In this document: positions 37,107 to 63,541 of the stretch, piece after piece
Layout of the letters: each line of letters opens with the position of its first letter
Numbering within the stretch: position 1 is the first letter of the stretch
Source of the DNA: Xiphophorus maculatus
Taxonomy: Eukaryota > Chordata > Actinopteri > Cyprinodontiformes > Poeciliidae
Direction: 5' to 3'
DNA length: 64,000 nucleotides
Assembly: GCF_002775205.1 (NCBI RefSeq)
Contig: NC_036457.1
Location: 11,880,996-11,944,995, forward strand
Position numbers and translations under genes: made by a program
The notes under the pieces: generated by a model
The model's input: only the letters and a program-made list of their open reading frames with translations
Database searches by the model: none
Told to the model about the DNA's origin: nothing

Positions 37107-37178
37107 TTCCCTGACCGGGAATCGAACCCGGGCCGCGGCGGTGAGAGCGCCGAATCCTAACCACTAGACCACCAGGGA
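37107..37178 (-). tRNA. tRNA-Glu (anticodon CTC)
   Basis: A 72-nt minus-strand gene with an intact cloverleaf. The acceptor stem TCCCTGG pairs with the 3' end, the discriminator is A, and the anticodon CTC is complementary to plus 37143-37145. The A box (TGGTCTAGTGG) and B box (GGTTCGATTCC) internal promoter elements are consensus. A T6 run just downstream on the minus strand (plus 37097-37102) is a Pol III terminator. It has no intron and no encoded CCA. It looks functional and decodes GAG codons. Confidence 0.97.
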
Positions 37179-37378
37179 AGGTGTTCAATATATCCGCACA
37201 ACATCTTATTGGCTCTCCTACAGTGATAATGTTTCGTGGTTATTTGTGTTTGTTCTATGAACTACTGTTTAACTTATACAACAAATGCCTTATTGCCTCA
37301 TTTATAGAAAAGAAGCACAAGGGAAATGCAATTCTAAACAAAAGGGACGGTCTTCCCCCTATTTTCTGGCACTGACGA

Positions 37379-37556
37379 CGCCAGAGGGCGTTGCAAAGAA
37401 GGAGAGGCTTCATGTAGCTCTTCGAAGATGCTCGCCTGGTGTGGGAGCTGCTTCAGCTGCCTGTTTTCAAAATCAATTTTGCACTTGATGGAGTCGTTGC
37501 ACAAAGACGTTACAGCCCGCTGCTGAGACAGGTTGCAGAAGCAGGGATGTCTCAGG
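37379..37556 (+). promoter_or_regulatory. ncoa7 promoter region and non-coding first exon (3' end 37556)
   Basis: A CpG-containing stretch ends at a strong splice donor (CAGG|GTAAGC at 37556/37557). No coding start follows before the donor, so this is a leader exon. Its 5' limit is unknown. The next leader segment starts after the acceptor at 38312. The link to ncoa7 is inferred from strand, position and splice signals. Confidence 0.5.
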
Positions 37557-38312
37557 GTAAGCAAACGGTTTTAAACCGCAATTCCATTCCTACCTTCAAT
37601 AGCAGGTTGCTATAGTGTGTAAACAAAGTGGCTAGCCGCTGTAGCAGCGTTAGCAGCAGCTGTGTGTGGTCAGCTGGAAGAAAGCTGGACCTTGTTCGAT
37701 GCGTCTTTGTTTGCTTAAATCTGCCGGCTGCTCGGGCGTTTTTTTTTTTTGACAATAGCATACCTGGCTGTTTTGTGGTTTGCTGACGCTGCTTCGACTG
37801 GTCATGATAAGTAAGCTATTTAGCTAAATTTAACAACGTAGCTTCAAATATTACGTTTTCTCAAAGGTCAACCATCTACCTGTTATATAAGACTTGAAAG
37901 CTACACATGGATCAACTTCTGTCTCTTTTTTAAGTATGTCTTCAATCGTTTCATTAATTTTGGCGTCGTGATAATTCCCTTGTATCTCAGTGTGGCTGTT
38001 TACATCAATTGGATTCCCAGTGCTCAGTGCTAATAATAGACAAACGGACTCCTACAATTAAGCCGTATTACATAATGAAAACACATGTTTGTGGTAGGAA
38101 ATCGGGAGCAGATGTGCTTGTGAAAGGAGCATTTTCTCCCTTTATGCTAATTAACCTGACACGAAGATCATTATGGGACGCTTTCATCGCCCTCCACACA
38201 AGCTGACTGCCTTATTGGATGCGTTATTAGGTTTTTGCAGTCCTACGGAGTGCTGCAGCTTGAGAAGGCAGACTGAGAGCTCTTCTGATTTCCTTCCTTC
38301 TCTCATTTGCAG

Positions 38313-38420
38313 GACAAAAAAGAAGTGTGCGAGACCACTGTGGGATCCTCATCTAGCTTGGCTGTGTGTGGATGTTTGTATGGATGAGTTTACTGTAACT
38401 GCATGCAGATTTGAAGCCTG
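38313..38420 (+). promoter_or_regulatory. ncoa7 5' leader with a 13-codon uORF overlapping the start codon
   Basis: The exon begins after TTTGCAG (acceptor ends 38312). An upstream ATG at 38380 opens a 13-codon frame whose TGA (38419-38421) shares its A with the ncoa7 ATG (38421-38423). Further ATGs at 38372 and 38384 lead to a TAA in another frame. Such a stop-start overlap could allow reinitiation and translational control. Confidence 0.55.
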
Positions 38421-52390
<13,970 letters not shown>

Positions 52391-53875
52391 CCTCATCTGC
52401 TCAAGCTCCTGACAAATCTACACATCTTGAGCCATTAGAAAAACACTCCCAAGTCTGTTATGCATCACTTGGAGCCACTCATGAATGAGACTGAGTGTCA
52501 TGTGAGACAGACACAAGCGGCAAAGGCGTCTGTGTTCTGCAGGGAGCCTCGTCATGAGTTTACATCCAGTTGCTTTTACAAGTGGAGGTGCGAAAAAAAA
52601 ATGCCCTGAGCTCATTTGCTGCCTTACAAATAGAACAGAGGCTCCAGTTTCCTCAGTGTGAAGGCTGCCTTGCAGTCAAAGCCTTGCAGTCAAAGTTGCT
52701 CTTTGACTGTGTGGCTAAGACCTAAAGAGGCCAAAGTGCTCACATTAATGTTCACATTATTCCGAACAACACCAGATGTAGGTCCATGTAAAGGAATAGG
52801 AAGCCTCAGAATGCTCTGAGGTTATCCTTACAGAAATTATAACAGTGTTGACAATATTTGTATGTTTGACAATGTACATATTTGTGTACTGAAGAAATTT
52901 GGAATGATAATCTTTTTTTGTTGTTATTGCTGCAGTTTACTCAAAACTTGAAGGAAAGTGACAATTGCCGGGGTTAATTTTAACCCATTCAACATCAAAT
53001 AGCTAAATTGTCTCCATCTGAAGCATTTGCTTCTCCTTTGGTGATAACTTTTTCTCTTGTGGTGAATCTGAAATGACAAGAGTGAGATACAGTTCACTTC
53101 CCAAATGAAAAAATGTGATCCAAAAAAAACTCTTACAGCCAGAAACAAGTTTGCAATGACCAAATTTAATGTTTTGTTCCTGACCTTGCATTTTATAAGA
53201 ATATTTTTGCATTTTATTTTTATATTATTTTTTTTATGAGAAAACTGCTCCTTTTTTAGTATTATTTTTTTTACAATAGTTTATTTCTGTTCTTGAGTAA
53301 TTTTATGTTAGAATTTTTTTGTTTGTTTGTTTTTTTTACTTGGTTATTGTTGTTGAGCCAATTTAACATGCTGCCACTTTGCACTACAGGATGCAGGCAA
53401 TGCTGCCTTTGTGGCCCCTGGTAATGAGCGTTACTTTAATATTACTGTTAAATTGTTACAAAATCTAGTGAAGGGAAGTCCAACCACGCCTCACTCTCTA
53501 CATTAGCTAAGCGTTGATGGAAAAAGGGATAAACTGTTATTGCACTCTGATGTGGCACTAACTACACAATCAAATCTGCTAACACAGAAATGAAGCCTCT
53601 TTTTGTATCTGATTCAGGCTTGTAGTGCATGAATACAACACCACTACCTGCCATACTCTGTTCACTAATGCCAGAAAAATGCTTCATGTTAAAATTGAGC
53701 GATATTACTTTAAGCTGGTTGGTGTTGTAACTGTGAATGCTCTCCAAGTATCATTTCTTGTGAATCCAAAACTGCTGCGCTCTGTGATGTCTCTAAGAAG
53801 CTATTTATTGTTGTTATTGCCACCACATTTAAATTTAAATAAATGTTAAATGTATAACACAAAAATAAAGATGAG
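52391..53875 (+). other. ncoa7 3' UTR
   Basis: After the TAG at 52388-52390 no further coding exon fits. The stretch is AT-rich with T-runs. Poly(A) signals AATAAA occur near 53,838 and 53,864, the second being the likelier end. A duplicated 'gccttgcagtcaaag' unit lies near 52,666-52,695. Confidence 0.5.
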
Positions 53876-53924
53876 CTGCTCATGATTTCAGTTTATTAAA
53901 GTTGAACCCACATATGGAGGCCTT

Positions 53925-54120
53925 AGTCCTCGACATGGCTGTCGTAGGTTCGATTCCCGGTCTGGCAATTTTTGCCGCATGTCTTCCCCTTCTCTCATTA
54001 CTCACTTCAATCAATCAATCAAATTTTATTTGTATAGCATATTTCAGCAGCAAGACATTTCAAAGTGCTTTACTTCCCTGACAATTAACTACCAAATAAA
54101 AGCCACTAGAGCCAAAAGAA
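53925..54120 (+). mobile_element. tRNA-derived SINE-like repeat with a nested tail fragment
   Basis: An intact Pol III B box (GGTTCGATTCC near 53,947) is followed by 'ttgccgcatgtcttcccc' and, at the end, 'aaataaaagccactagagcc', as in the 47,774 copy. Between them sits 'aatcaatcaaattttatttg' and 'catttcaaagtgctttac', a different common retroposon tail, suggesting a nested insertion. It lies between ncoa7 and hint3. Confidence 0.6.
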
Positions 54121-54540
54121 TTTACAAAAAAGACTGTTCTCTTGAAAGTTTGATTTATTTCCCTCTATAGTCTGGAGGGATTTGGCCCCTGGCCTTGAGT
54201 TTGACACGTGCTGCAGAACGTCATCTCAACACAGACCGTTTTCAGAAAAGATGCGTCACTCTGTAGATTGCAGACAGTTTTTAGCTCAGTTTAGCTTTAA
54301 AAGGAGGTTTGAAGGTGTTCGGGGGATTCAAGAGATTGGCAGATTGAATACGTTAACTAAATTGTACTTTTGTTTTACTCTTAAGGACTTTCTAAATAAT
54401 TTTAACCTAACTTCATCGCCATTTACCTTTAAGGAAAACTACCGAGTGATGTCCCCTCGCAAAAATTGACGATCTTTGGTAGACATGTAATGCGGAACAA
54501 AAACAAATATGTTGAACGGTAACTCGAACCGGGAAGGAAG

Positions 54541-56932
54541 ATGGAAGGAAAGACTTCTAGAGAGTTTGATGAATCGTGTATTTTCTGCCATTTTGCGCAC
54601 AATAGAGACGAAGAAACGACTGTTCTTAAGCAGGTAAGGAGTTTTTGTTGGGTTTAAAGAGGAGAAACTCTTAGGTCAGAGTTTCAGATTTATCATTTGA
54701 AACTCTTGTCACGTTCCGTTGTCACAGAACGTGACAAGTAATAAAAATAATCCCGTCCAGGATTTTTATTGATCTATCTACAATAACTCTTTGAAGAATT
54801 TGAATTAATATGAGTTACAACAATATTTAATTTCCCTTTGGAATCAATAAAGTATTTTTGAATTTGAATTGATTTATACATTTCAGAATTTTTAAATGGA
54901 TATCACGTCTGAATGTGAGTTATCTTTGGGTGGGTATTATTTATGTGTTTTGAATATTTAAAAGTAAAACGAAAAAAGTGACTAGAACTTGTCTGACGTA
55001 TTGACAGATCTCAAAGAGCAAAAGTTTTTGTCGCTTGAACAAAATATAGTTCGTGAATTTATTTCCAAGTTTTTAAATGCTAAATGTTAAATGCTTCCGG
55101 AAGTTTCATTATCCTCAAATGGAGAAAGCAGGAAGGAATGAATGGGCAACCATTCCAGAAGTGACAATCTCTAAATCCATTTCAAAAATACTCAACAGCA
55201 CGGCTCTGAATCATCCAGGAAGTAAAACGAACCCAGATCAACATCTCATTTAAGGCATCATGACCTTAAATGAAATAATTTCACTCTTCTGCAGGACAAA
55301 GAGTTTGTTTGCTTCAGAGATATTGATCCTGTTGCTCCTCATCACTACCTGGTTATTCCTAGAGACCACATTGTCAGCTGCAAATCACTGAACAGAACCC
55401 ACATTGACCTCGGTCAGTGACACCATCTCCTTACACTAGTACTATTATATTTTTATATCTGCTGCTCATAGCGGCCAGCAATAACAAACCATGTGTTTAA
55501 CAGTTGAAAGGATGGCCAAATTTGGGAAAGAAGTCCTCCTGGACCAGGGGATCACTGATATGGAGAATGTAAGGTGGGTGAGAAATCTAACAAGTGTGTT
55601 TATTTCTCACTTGTGGTCAGCAAACTTCCTCTGGCCTTTCTTCTGTCTGTTTTTTTTTTCTAGAGTTTTTACATGAGGGGAATAAAATAGAAATATAAGA
55701 TGTTTAAAGTGTAAAACGGGTCAAGTTTATAAAACAAAACAACATAAATTAAACAAAACATGTCAAACACAACATGCAGGGTGACCAGAAAATGTCCACA
55801 AAGAGACAGGTGGAAATGGTTGCACAGATTGTGACAGTAGAGCAATATATGAAATAAAGGAGAAAATAAACTGACAGACAACCAAAATGATCTAAACTAG
55901 GTCATTTTAAGCACAAAATGGCCATAGTGAGGCAATTCATTTAACCATAAAATTACTTTAAACAGCCTAAAAACTTTGGAAATGTCAGGAAAGTACTGAC
56001 TTTGAAATATATACATATATTTCAGCCCTGGATTGGTGAGAATGAAATTACTTTACAGACTTTCTATCAAGTTGTCTTTTCTTTCTTTCTGTTTCTTTCT
56101 TTTTTTGTATCCTTCCAATCTTCCATCTCTGTTTCCTTCCATCCTTCTTTTCTCCCTTCCTTCTTGATTCTCTTTTTTGGCCTTTTTCCCTTTCTTCTTT
56201 CCATGAGGCCTGCTGTCTTTTACTCTGTAATCCTTCCTAACTTTCTTTTTTAACTTTCGTTTTTTTTCTTTTTCTTGTTTTTGCAGGTTTCAGACAGAAA
56301 TTTGCATAGTTTTTGTTCACCAGTTATTGGAAGCAGTTGTCATTAAGGATGAATAAATACTTAGAGCATAAACTCAATTGGAAGTGTTTTTATTTGTGTT
56401 TTAAAATGGAAATTGGAGCTGAAAAAGAACGCTGAAATCCTGAGTCAGCTACAATACAAGACATTAGAAGTGAAGAAAAACTTGTTGCAACTCTGTTTAA
56501 TCTGTAACTTCGCTCACATATTGTGAGACTGCGGCAAAAAGAAACTGAGCTTGGCACTGATGTGTGTTTGTTCTTCAGGTTGGGGTTCCATCAGCCTCCC
56601 TTCATCTCAGTAGAACACCTTCACCTCCATGTGCTCGCCCCGGCTAGCCAGATCTCAACTTCTATGCAGTACAAGTTCACCCCAGGAACTGACCGTTTTA
56701 TTGCTGTGAGATTGGCTAACGAATTTTCTTCCTAATTTTTTTTTATACTATTGTAATGTTTTCTTCACTTAAAGAAAAAAAAAAACATTACATGAATCAG
56801 CTGTAACATGAATCAGATATAACGACGTGTGTCCTTTCTCTACTCTTTCTCCAGGAAAGGTCTCTAAGGGAGCGTTTAAAGAAAGTGTCTCCACTTACCT
56901 TTGCAAGTTTTAGACAATATTTGGGATTTTAG
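54541..56932 (+). CDS. hint3: Histidine triad nucleotide-binding protein 3, five exons, 161 aa
   Basis: Coding exons are 54541-54633, 55295-55412, 55504-55573, 56579-56705 and 56855-56932, with GT-AG junctions and continuous phase. The protein shows the HINT3-type Cys-x-x-Cys near the start (C13/C16, SCIFC), the PxAPHHYLVIPRDHI strand-turn region, NVRLGFHQPPF, and the HIT motif His-Leu-His-Leu-His-Val-Leu at H107/H109/H111. The HIT family hydrolyses nucleoside phosphoramidates and acyl-adenylates with the middle histidine as nucleophile. It is shorter than human HINT3 (182 aa), lacking most of the N-terminal extension, while the C-terminal end is somewhat longer. An out-of-frame ATG at 54509 overlaps the start in poorer context. 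Its place directly after ncoa7 matches the mammalian order and supports the call. Confidence 0.93.
54705..54738. repeat. 12-bp perfect inverted repeat, 10-nt loop
   Basis: Arms 54705-54716 and 54727-54738 in hint3 intron 1. Confidence 0.85.
56080..56280. repeat. Pyrimidine-rich (CTTT/CCTT) low-complexity tract
   Basis: Irregular T/C-rich tract in hint3 intron 3; the frames through it are low complexity. Confidence 0.8.
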
Positions 56933-57099
56933 GTTTTGGATCCAACATTTAACCTAAAGGGAAAATGTTGGAGCTTAAGGAGCCTCTAATGATCATGGAG
57001 CTGTGGTAAAAAAAAAAATTCAGCCTGGAAAGAAACTTTTACAAGCACTGGCTGTTAAGACAGAAAAGCTGAAATCCAGTGTGCTGTTTTGAACATTTA

Positions 57100-57375
57100 T
57101 TGTTCATCCATCCATTATGTAGCACCGAGGTTGCAAGGGGGGCTGGTGCCTCTCTCCAGTGGGATACACCTTGGACAGATCGTCGGTCTATCGCAGGGCA
57201 ACACAGAGACAAACAGGACAAACAACCACACATGCGCACACTCACACTTAAGGAGAAGCCAAAGTCCCCGGGGAGAACCCACGCATTTACAGAGAGAACA
57301 TGCAAACTCCAGGTTGGCTGGAACTCCAACCCAGGACCTTCTCGCTACAAGGCAACTATTCTACCCACTGCACCA
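57100..57375. mobile_element. Common teleost interspersed repeat
   Basis: 'gtctatcgcagggcaacaca', 'agacaaacaggacaaac', 'gagaacatgcaaactcc' and 'tacccactgcaccactgt' occur in the usual order of a very abundant fish repeat. It is non-coding and lies just beyond hint3. Confidence 0.6.
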
Positions 57376-58009
57376 CTGTACAACCAACACATTTATTTAC
57401 TTTTTATTTTTTAATCATTTTATCTTTATGTTTAGTCACATTTACATGTTAAGGAGACAATAAGCCAAACTGTGGCATATAAATCATCAATTTTAGATTG
57501 AATTGTTTACTGAAATATATGTAAAGCAAGTTATTATTTTATAGTTATTTATAATTAGTACCAAATGAACTGTTAGATAACTAATATAAACATTAAAAGG
57601 TGATTTTTGACTTGTTTGAAAAATGGTCTTGATATATAAAAAAGATGCGTACTTCTTGTAAAATGTGTTTTTTATCAGTGAAATGAAAAAGATTGTGATT
57701 GTGATTGAAAAAAAAGCTTCCTGTATTTATTCTTGGATTTATTTTAAAGTTATAAATGTCAATTTAAGCTTATAAAGCGATAAAACAATTGTTTATAGGA
57801 TAGAAATTCTCAATATTTGTTTCACCTCAAAATAGTTTTTGTTCACATCATTTGGAGTCAAGGGTTACAATTTTGTGACTGTTGTGTTTCTTTAAAGATG
57901 TACAGCATATGAGCCAACTTATGTTGTAATTTAAGTGCTGAAATCAAACTCATCCGCTTGATGTATTTTTTATTTCGTCAGTGTGCTTTTGATTCCTCGC
58001 TTGTATGAC

Positions 58010-58500
58010 AATTTGTAATGGCCATAATGAAGTTTACATACCTCTAAAAATGTTCATTTTTTTATTATGATCAAGACAAAATATTTTAGCACTTTTTCCC
58101 ACATTTATTGTGACATACATCCTACAAATAAACTAAATATAAACCAACATGTTAGAGCAAAACAAAAGTAATACATATACAAATGCTGCAATAACCTGAT
58201 TGTGTACTGTAAGTGTGTCAGGACAGTTAATAAATGTGGAAAATGAGGAAGAAGACTGCAAAAATAGGATGTTTATCATTGATGGGAAGATAAAAAGGGG
58301 AGAGAGCTTGCAAGAACTTCTATATGTGATAATGGTCTCTATTCTCCATACTGGACCGAGAAGTAGAGTTGAAAGACAATCATTTTCTTTCAAGGAAAAC
58401 ATCCAGGCCTGGCTAATATCTTCCAAAACCATGCGGGAAAATGAGTTGTCAGATAGGAGAACTTGAACATCTTGGGACAGAAACAAAGCAGCAAATCGCC
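58010..58500 (+). mobile_element. Degraded Tc1-like transposon relic
   Basis: 'catccaggcctggctaat' and 'catgcgggaaaatgagttgt' follow the sense order of a Tc1-type transposase region. Too damaged for a frame. Confidence 0.5.
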
Positions 58501-58779
58501 AAAAAATCCATGTTGACTTTCCAGCTGGAAAATAGGTTCTTAAGCAGAGCTAGGACAGGATGACTTTATTCACAGCATATTCATGTGTGTGGGTAGCCCA
58601 GTGAACTCAGTAAGTGTTATGTTACAAACAAAATGTGACATAAAGGCGAAATGTCATTATGTAGATGAAAAAATCTGGTGCTTTATTTGATTTAAATACA
58701 ACTGTTTGTTTTTGTTTTAGCTATTTTATTATTATGAGATTGGGACTTGTATCAATAGTTCCTTCTGCCTGTCATGGCT

Positions 58780-59200
58780 GGTGCTGACGTTGCATTCTTG
58801 ACATTCTACGTTAACGTGAAAGCGTCGCTGCTGTGGTGAAGTCCCGCCCCTCCCATCGTCAACAACTGGATTCCAGCTTTCTGTATTTTCGACAACTAGC
58901 ATCGCTAGCCCGCCAACGATGGTTGCGTTCATAAAGAAGTAACGTAACCTCGACTGACTTGAGTTTGTTTCTTTTAATCTGAGACGGGCTCCGGTCACGG
59001 CCCGTGTCGTCCATGCATGCTACTGGACCAGCGGCCGCAGAGAGACTCGCTGGCGTACCGTCCTTTAGCCTTCTCCGGAACAAGATTAGCAGCTATCGCT
59101 AGCTGGCTCGCTGACAGCTGCCTGGGTTAGCTACGTGCCTTTAACAACGACGTAGCAAGGATTTATTTGATAAAACAATGAGTCGTCTCTGACATTGGTG
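58780..59200 (+). promoter_or_regulatory. CpG-rich promoter and probable leader exon of an unidentified gene
   Basis: CpG density is far above the surrounding sequence from about 58,780 to 59,200. A perfect donor (TTG|GTGAGT at 59197/59198) follows on the plus strand. The only ATG close to it (in 'caatgagtcg') meets a stop after three codons, so the exon is taken as non-coding. Confidence 0.5.
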
Positions 59201-59425
59201 AGTCATCGTAGTAGTTTGATATGTTTTATATTTTTGAATGTTGTTTTTAATGCAACCGCGCTAACCATCGGCTTGTTTGTAGCCACACATCCAGAGCCAC
59301 GCCTGTACCATTTAAATCACTGCGCCGCATGACGCTGGGAACTTATTTCGGCTTCAACGCGCCTACTACTGTACAATGTTTGTGTTCAGGATATTTAAGG
59401 CATTTCTACTGTTTTTGGTTCACAG

Positions 59426-59484
59426 AGAGTACTGAGGCCTTGTTGGTTGTCACTTAGGAGTTATCCGAGCCCATTTCTTGCAAG
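59426..59484 (+). other. Possible second leader exon
   Basis: An acceptor (TTTTTGGTTCACAG) and a donor (AAG|GTGGGT) enclose 59 bp without a usable start codon. It is consistent with a 5' UTR exon of the gene starting at the CpG block. Splice-signal evidence only. Confidence 0.3.
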
Positions 59485-60613
59485 GTGGGTCTCGGTTGAC
59501 TCTGCATCGGTGCTATTGAAGATACGCTCGTCCGTGCACGCTGGTTTGGTTTTACCAGAGCTGCCAATATGATGCCGGTGCGTATGATCGCCTTTTAATA
59601 ATGTTGATTTGTGTGCTTAATTATACAGAAATCCTATGTGCTTTCACTAGGTAGGTGAAATTTTCCCAATGACTTATTTAAAATAAATTGCTTATTTAAA
59701 TGACAGAAGTGCATTGCATAGCATTTAAAACATTTAGATTTTGGGGTCATTCCTGTCTCTGATTTTACATAAAAATATATTGACCCAAATATCAAATTTC
59801 TTAAAATATCATCAATAAAATGTCAATTTAGAGTCCTACAAAACCCGTTGATATTTTATGTTTTAATTTACTTGGAATTGTTAAATTGTTGAATTCAGCC
59901 AAAAGGCCAAGTTCCTTACTGTAAAATATTTTTACAATGGATTGCAATTTATTGTTAATTTCTCAAATTAAGACATTTTGCACTTCACATCAACCTAAAA
60001 CACAGCTGTGGAATAAAAACCATGGCTTCTCCAAAATGGGTTCATTAAAACGGAAAGCTTTGGCATTTTGATCATAAACTATGCCATGTTTTGTATTTGT
60101 GTAAAGGTATTGCCATTTAACTTCTAATATATGCCAATTTGAAGTTTAATAAGAAGATACAGTATGTTTTGCACAATCTTCTGTCTAATTATAATATAAA
60201 ATACATTAAAGACATCTTATAATTTTATTTATTAAAACATTCTTGTTTAATATAACTATATTCAGATAAAACTCTAGCAATATCTTGATTACGTTTTATT
60301 ACTATATTTCATATTGTTTAACTCAGCATTCACTTTTTCATACATTTTGTCAAATAAAAGAAACATTTATCACCTCCACTGCTATTGGCTCCTTTCCACT
60401 TTATACAAAACTTATTTTTAAAATAAAGGCACTGGTGTACCTAAAGGAGTGTTGGTTTTTTGCTTGTTATATTTTTCTGTACCCTTTGTTGACCTGGTTT
60501 TATTGTTGTATGTGGTGTAGAATATAATAACTGAATTGCAGCTCTAGTACTAAGGCTTTGTTGTTGTCTGTCAGTGCTGAGAAAGCAGTGATGTATTTTG
60601 TGGAAAATTCATC

Positions 60614-60709
60614 AAATACAAATGACCTCCTTCTGTCATGACATTATGGATTCTGAAAACACAAATTCAGAATCCATAATGTCATGATTGAAGGAGGTAA
60701 TTTGTATTT
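60614..60709. repeat. 43-bp inverted repeat (40/43 matched), 10-nt loop
   Basis: Arms 60614-60656 and 60667-60709. The inner 21 bp (60636-60656 with 60667-60687) are perfect, and three mismatches lie in the outer part. It would fold as a long hairpin in DNA or RNA. Confidence 0.9.
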
Positions 60710-62396
60710 GGTTTGTTATCCAAGAGTTGCAGGAAACAAACACAGTGAGCCTTTTAAAGCTTCAAGTGTACAAAGTCGCTCTATATTTGTTCCAGTGGTG
60801 ACCTCCTCCGGTCCAAATGCAGCCACAGCCTTGGCGAACAGTTGCATCCTGTGGCACCAACCAGATATTGACAGAGTCAAAGAGTTAGTCCAGCAGAGAG
60901 GGACTCAGTTCTCTCGTGTGACTCGGCCAGCCAATGAGACCTCAGTAGATCTAGGTCTGTGCGACTGCGTCAACTAACGCTCTGTTGTTGGGGGGGCTTT
61001 TGAGCTGAGTGGATTGTCAAGAGGCATTAATCTCACACTGTGAAACTGAGCAAAGCTTGACTTAGAGGAAAAAGTAAACATTGTTTTTTTTTTTTTACTC
61101 TCACTTTTTTAGATTAGTTGCTTTAAAAGCAACACCAGGCGAGCCACCACGCTAAAAGTGCCTGTCATAAAAAAGTTAAATATTCGTAGTGTAATATGGT
61201 GGGTTTGTTTTTTTTGTCAAACCCAATATGAGTAGATGGATAGAGTCGGGTATTGATTTATTTAGGAACTTTCAGTTGTTTAAGATGCCCGTTTCTATTT
61301 TACTGCTTGAATAAAATACATTTTTGATTATGCTTTTAAAGTTTTGTCCTAATGGACATTAGTCAGCCTTCACTCTGAAGTGGTGCCTTAGGAAGGGCAG
61401 ATAAGATGTTGTTGGACTTTGACACCTTTTCGTCTGTAAGCTGAGGCTTTTCTTTTATTCTTTTTGAAGACCTTGGCAAATCTGCTTCATATTCTAAATG
61501 TGAAATATTAAGACTTGCTGCATATTAACAAACAAACCTGCATAAATGCTCAGGAACAATTTCCTAATCAGCTAAAGCAAGCCTTAAATCTGCTTATTCA
61601 ATGTGGAAAGATCCTGTTGTTATGTTGTTTAGGTCAAAGCAAAATAAAAAAAAGAAAATGTTTATTCAGGTTTTTGTTGCATGTGTTTCCATTTTTCATT
61701 CATACTGAGGCTCTTTTTCAGTAATGTTTGTGTTTAAGTACTGAGAATTGTGACATCCAGATTCAAAAAGCCCTTTCATCAAAGCACGCCAGTTTATTGA
61801 TGCTTACTCATGAGAGAAGCTTGTTAAAACCTTTCGATTCAATGATGTGCAGCAACAAATCACAAAGAAATGGTCACAAGTCATCCAAAGATGGAAATCA
61901 AATTTATTCAGTTTAAATGTGTGTGCATTTAATTCTTGGAAACGACCACGGCCATGTAGCTTGGTCAGCATACAGCCACGTAGACACTCCTGCTGTTTAC
62001 CACTGCCTCATGCAACACTTGCGGAGCCCTGAATATTTTTCCTTGCCACAAGTTTCTTATCCTCAATGGTGTCATAATAAGCTATGTTGACACAATAGAA
62101 CCTCATTCCTCTGCCTCAGTATTTGGCTACAATGCAATACATGCTTTTCATTCAAAGCAGAACATTTTCTTTGGCATCATTCAAGTTCTAAAAGAATATT
62201 TTATGTGGGGTTTTTTTCACTTTTATTTGAAGTAAAGGGAAAAAAATCTTGAAGCAGTTGGCAAATATACTTAGTAAATCATTGCGATAAAGCTCAGATG
62301 GTTTTGACTGTATAAGTCTTGTGTTCTGATGTCACTGTTTTATCTTGCTTTAGGAAAGTTTTATTTTGAATCTGGTTTTCGGGAAGCACTTTCGTG

Positions 62397-62430
62397 AAAG
62401 TGGAACATTCTCCTGCTTATGTTCCACTTT
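62397..62430. repeat. 12-bp perfect inverted repeat, 10-nt loop
   Basis: Arms 62397-62408 and 62419-62430. More palindromic steps occur 150 bp on, at about 62,565-62,650. Confidence 0.85.
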
Positions 62431-63541
62431 ATTGTGAGTAAGTGCAGGATAAAGTTTGAGTGAGTGATTGGTCGTTTTGTCCATTCACCATTTTTCTTGC
62501 GTTTTTGCAGTCTTGATCATTTTCTACCGGACTAAAAGAGCTGCCGGCCATGAGACATTTCGTATTGACCGTACAGTCAGTACGAAATGACTGTATGAAT
62601 AGAGGGGGCAATATGTTCTGCCTCCTCTATTCTGGGCAGAACATACTGTATTAATATTTACTAAAAGTATTTTTTATATTTTAAGAAAGGCTTCTGTAAG
62701 CAACTGTGGGTATGAGTTTCACTAAGACTTATTTTGGTTTGACTGGAGGTTATTAATCTGTCATGTTTGGTCATTTAATAGCCCCAAAAGGGGTTTAGAA
62801 TTGTAATCAGGGAAAACAGAGTTCAATATAAAAAACCTCTAAGTGTTATGCCTTAAATTTAAGTAATACTAATGGTTTCGTGAATTTTTGTTTATTTCCA
62901 TAAATCATAAAAACCCAAAACTACAACGCGAGTAAACAGATTTATAAAGGTTACAGAGGGAAACTATGTTCATTAGGTGAATATAGTAGTGAAAATAGGG
63001 TGACTTGGCCTGAGGCCTTTATCATTTGCTGGATTATCCTGTTCATGTTTAATACGTGTGTGTTTTTTTTTGTCTTTGAACTCAGTGAACATTAATCTGA
63101 ATCATGATTAGATCAACTAAAGGTTTAGCTTTTCACTAAGATTCTATGTCATTCTTTCACTCGAGGTTGTGGAAAAATAGTTTTAATTTAAAATTCTGTC
63201 AAGGTCTTTGATTAATAACCAGGTTTTAGAATGTTTCTTTCTTACTTTCATATTATAAGATGCTGCTTTACATATTTAGCCATGAAAAGACCGATCCTGT
63301 CCTTTTTTTGTTTTTTCCCCATGACGCCACAGTAGCCAGCACCACATCCCAGCCACAATCTTCTGTCAGAAAGTCTTTTCGTTATCCTCCTCTGCCCTCT
63401 CTCCCTCTTTTTCATTCTTTCTCTTACTGTTAGTTACACTCTTGCTCACTCTCCCCCCGTCCGTCCATCTATCCCTCCCTCCCCGAACTGTACATCCAGC
63501 TCGTGTTTTTTTTTTTTCCCCCTCCCAAGTCTCCTCTGCAG

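Larger units (their letters stand above)
59490..63540. other. Probable intron or intergenic DNA, no supported exon
   Basis: AT-rich with palindromes at 60,614 and 62,397. An open frame at 60,684-60,977 (97 codons) starts inside a palindrome arm and has no recognised family, so it is left uncalled. A pyrimidine-rich run near 63,390-63,540 ends in a very strong splice acceptor. Confidence 0.4.

Noticed and set aside
53925-54000. tRNA gene from the B-box match
   Set aside because: No cloverleaf can be drawn and the downstream part matches a dispersed SINE-like repeat.
58732-58998. Minus-strand frame with a hydrophobic stretch vaguely like a SURF4-type membrane segment
   Set aside because: Lies in CpG-rich promoter-like DNA, the resemblance covers only a few residues, and no adjoining exon continues it.
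60684-60977. 97-codon open frame after the large palindrome
   Set aside because: Starts inside a palindrome arm and matches no family I know. A splice acceptor exists at about 60,804, so an exon is not excluded, but support is too thin.
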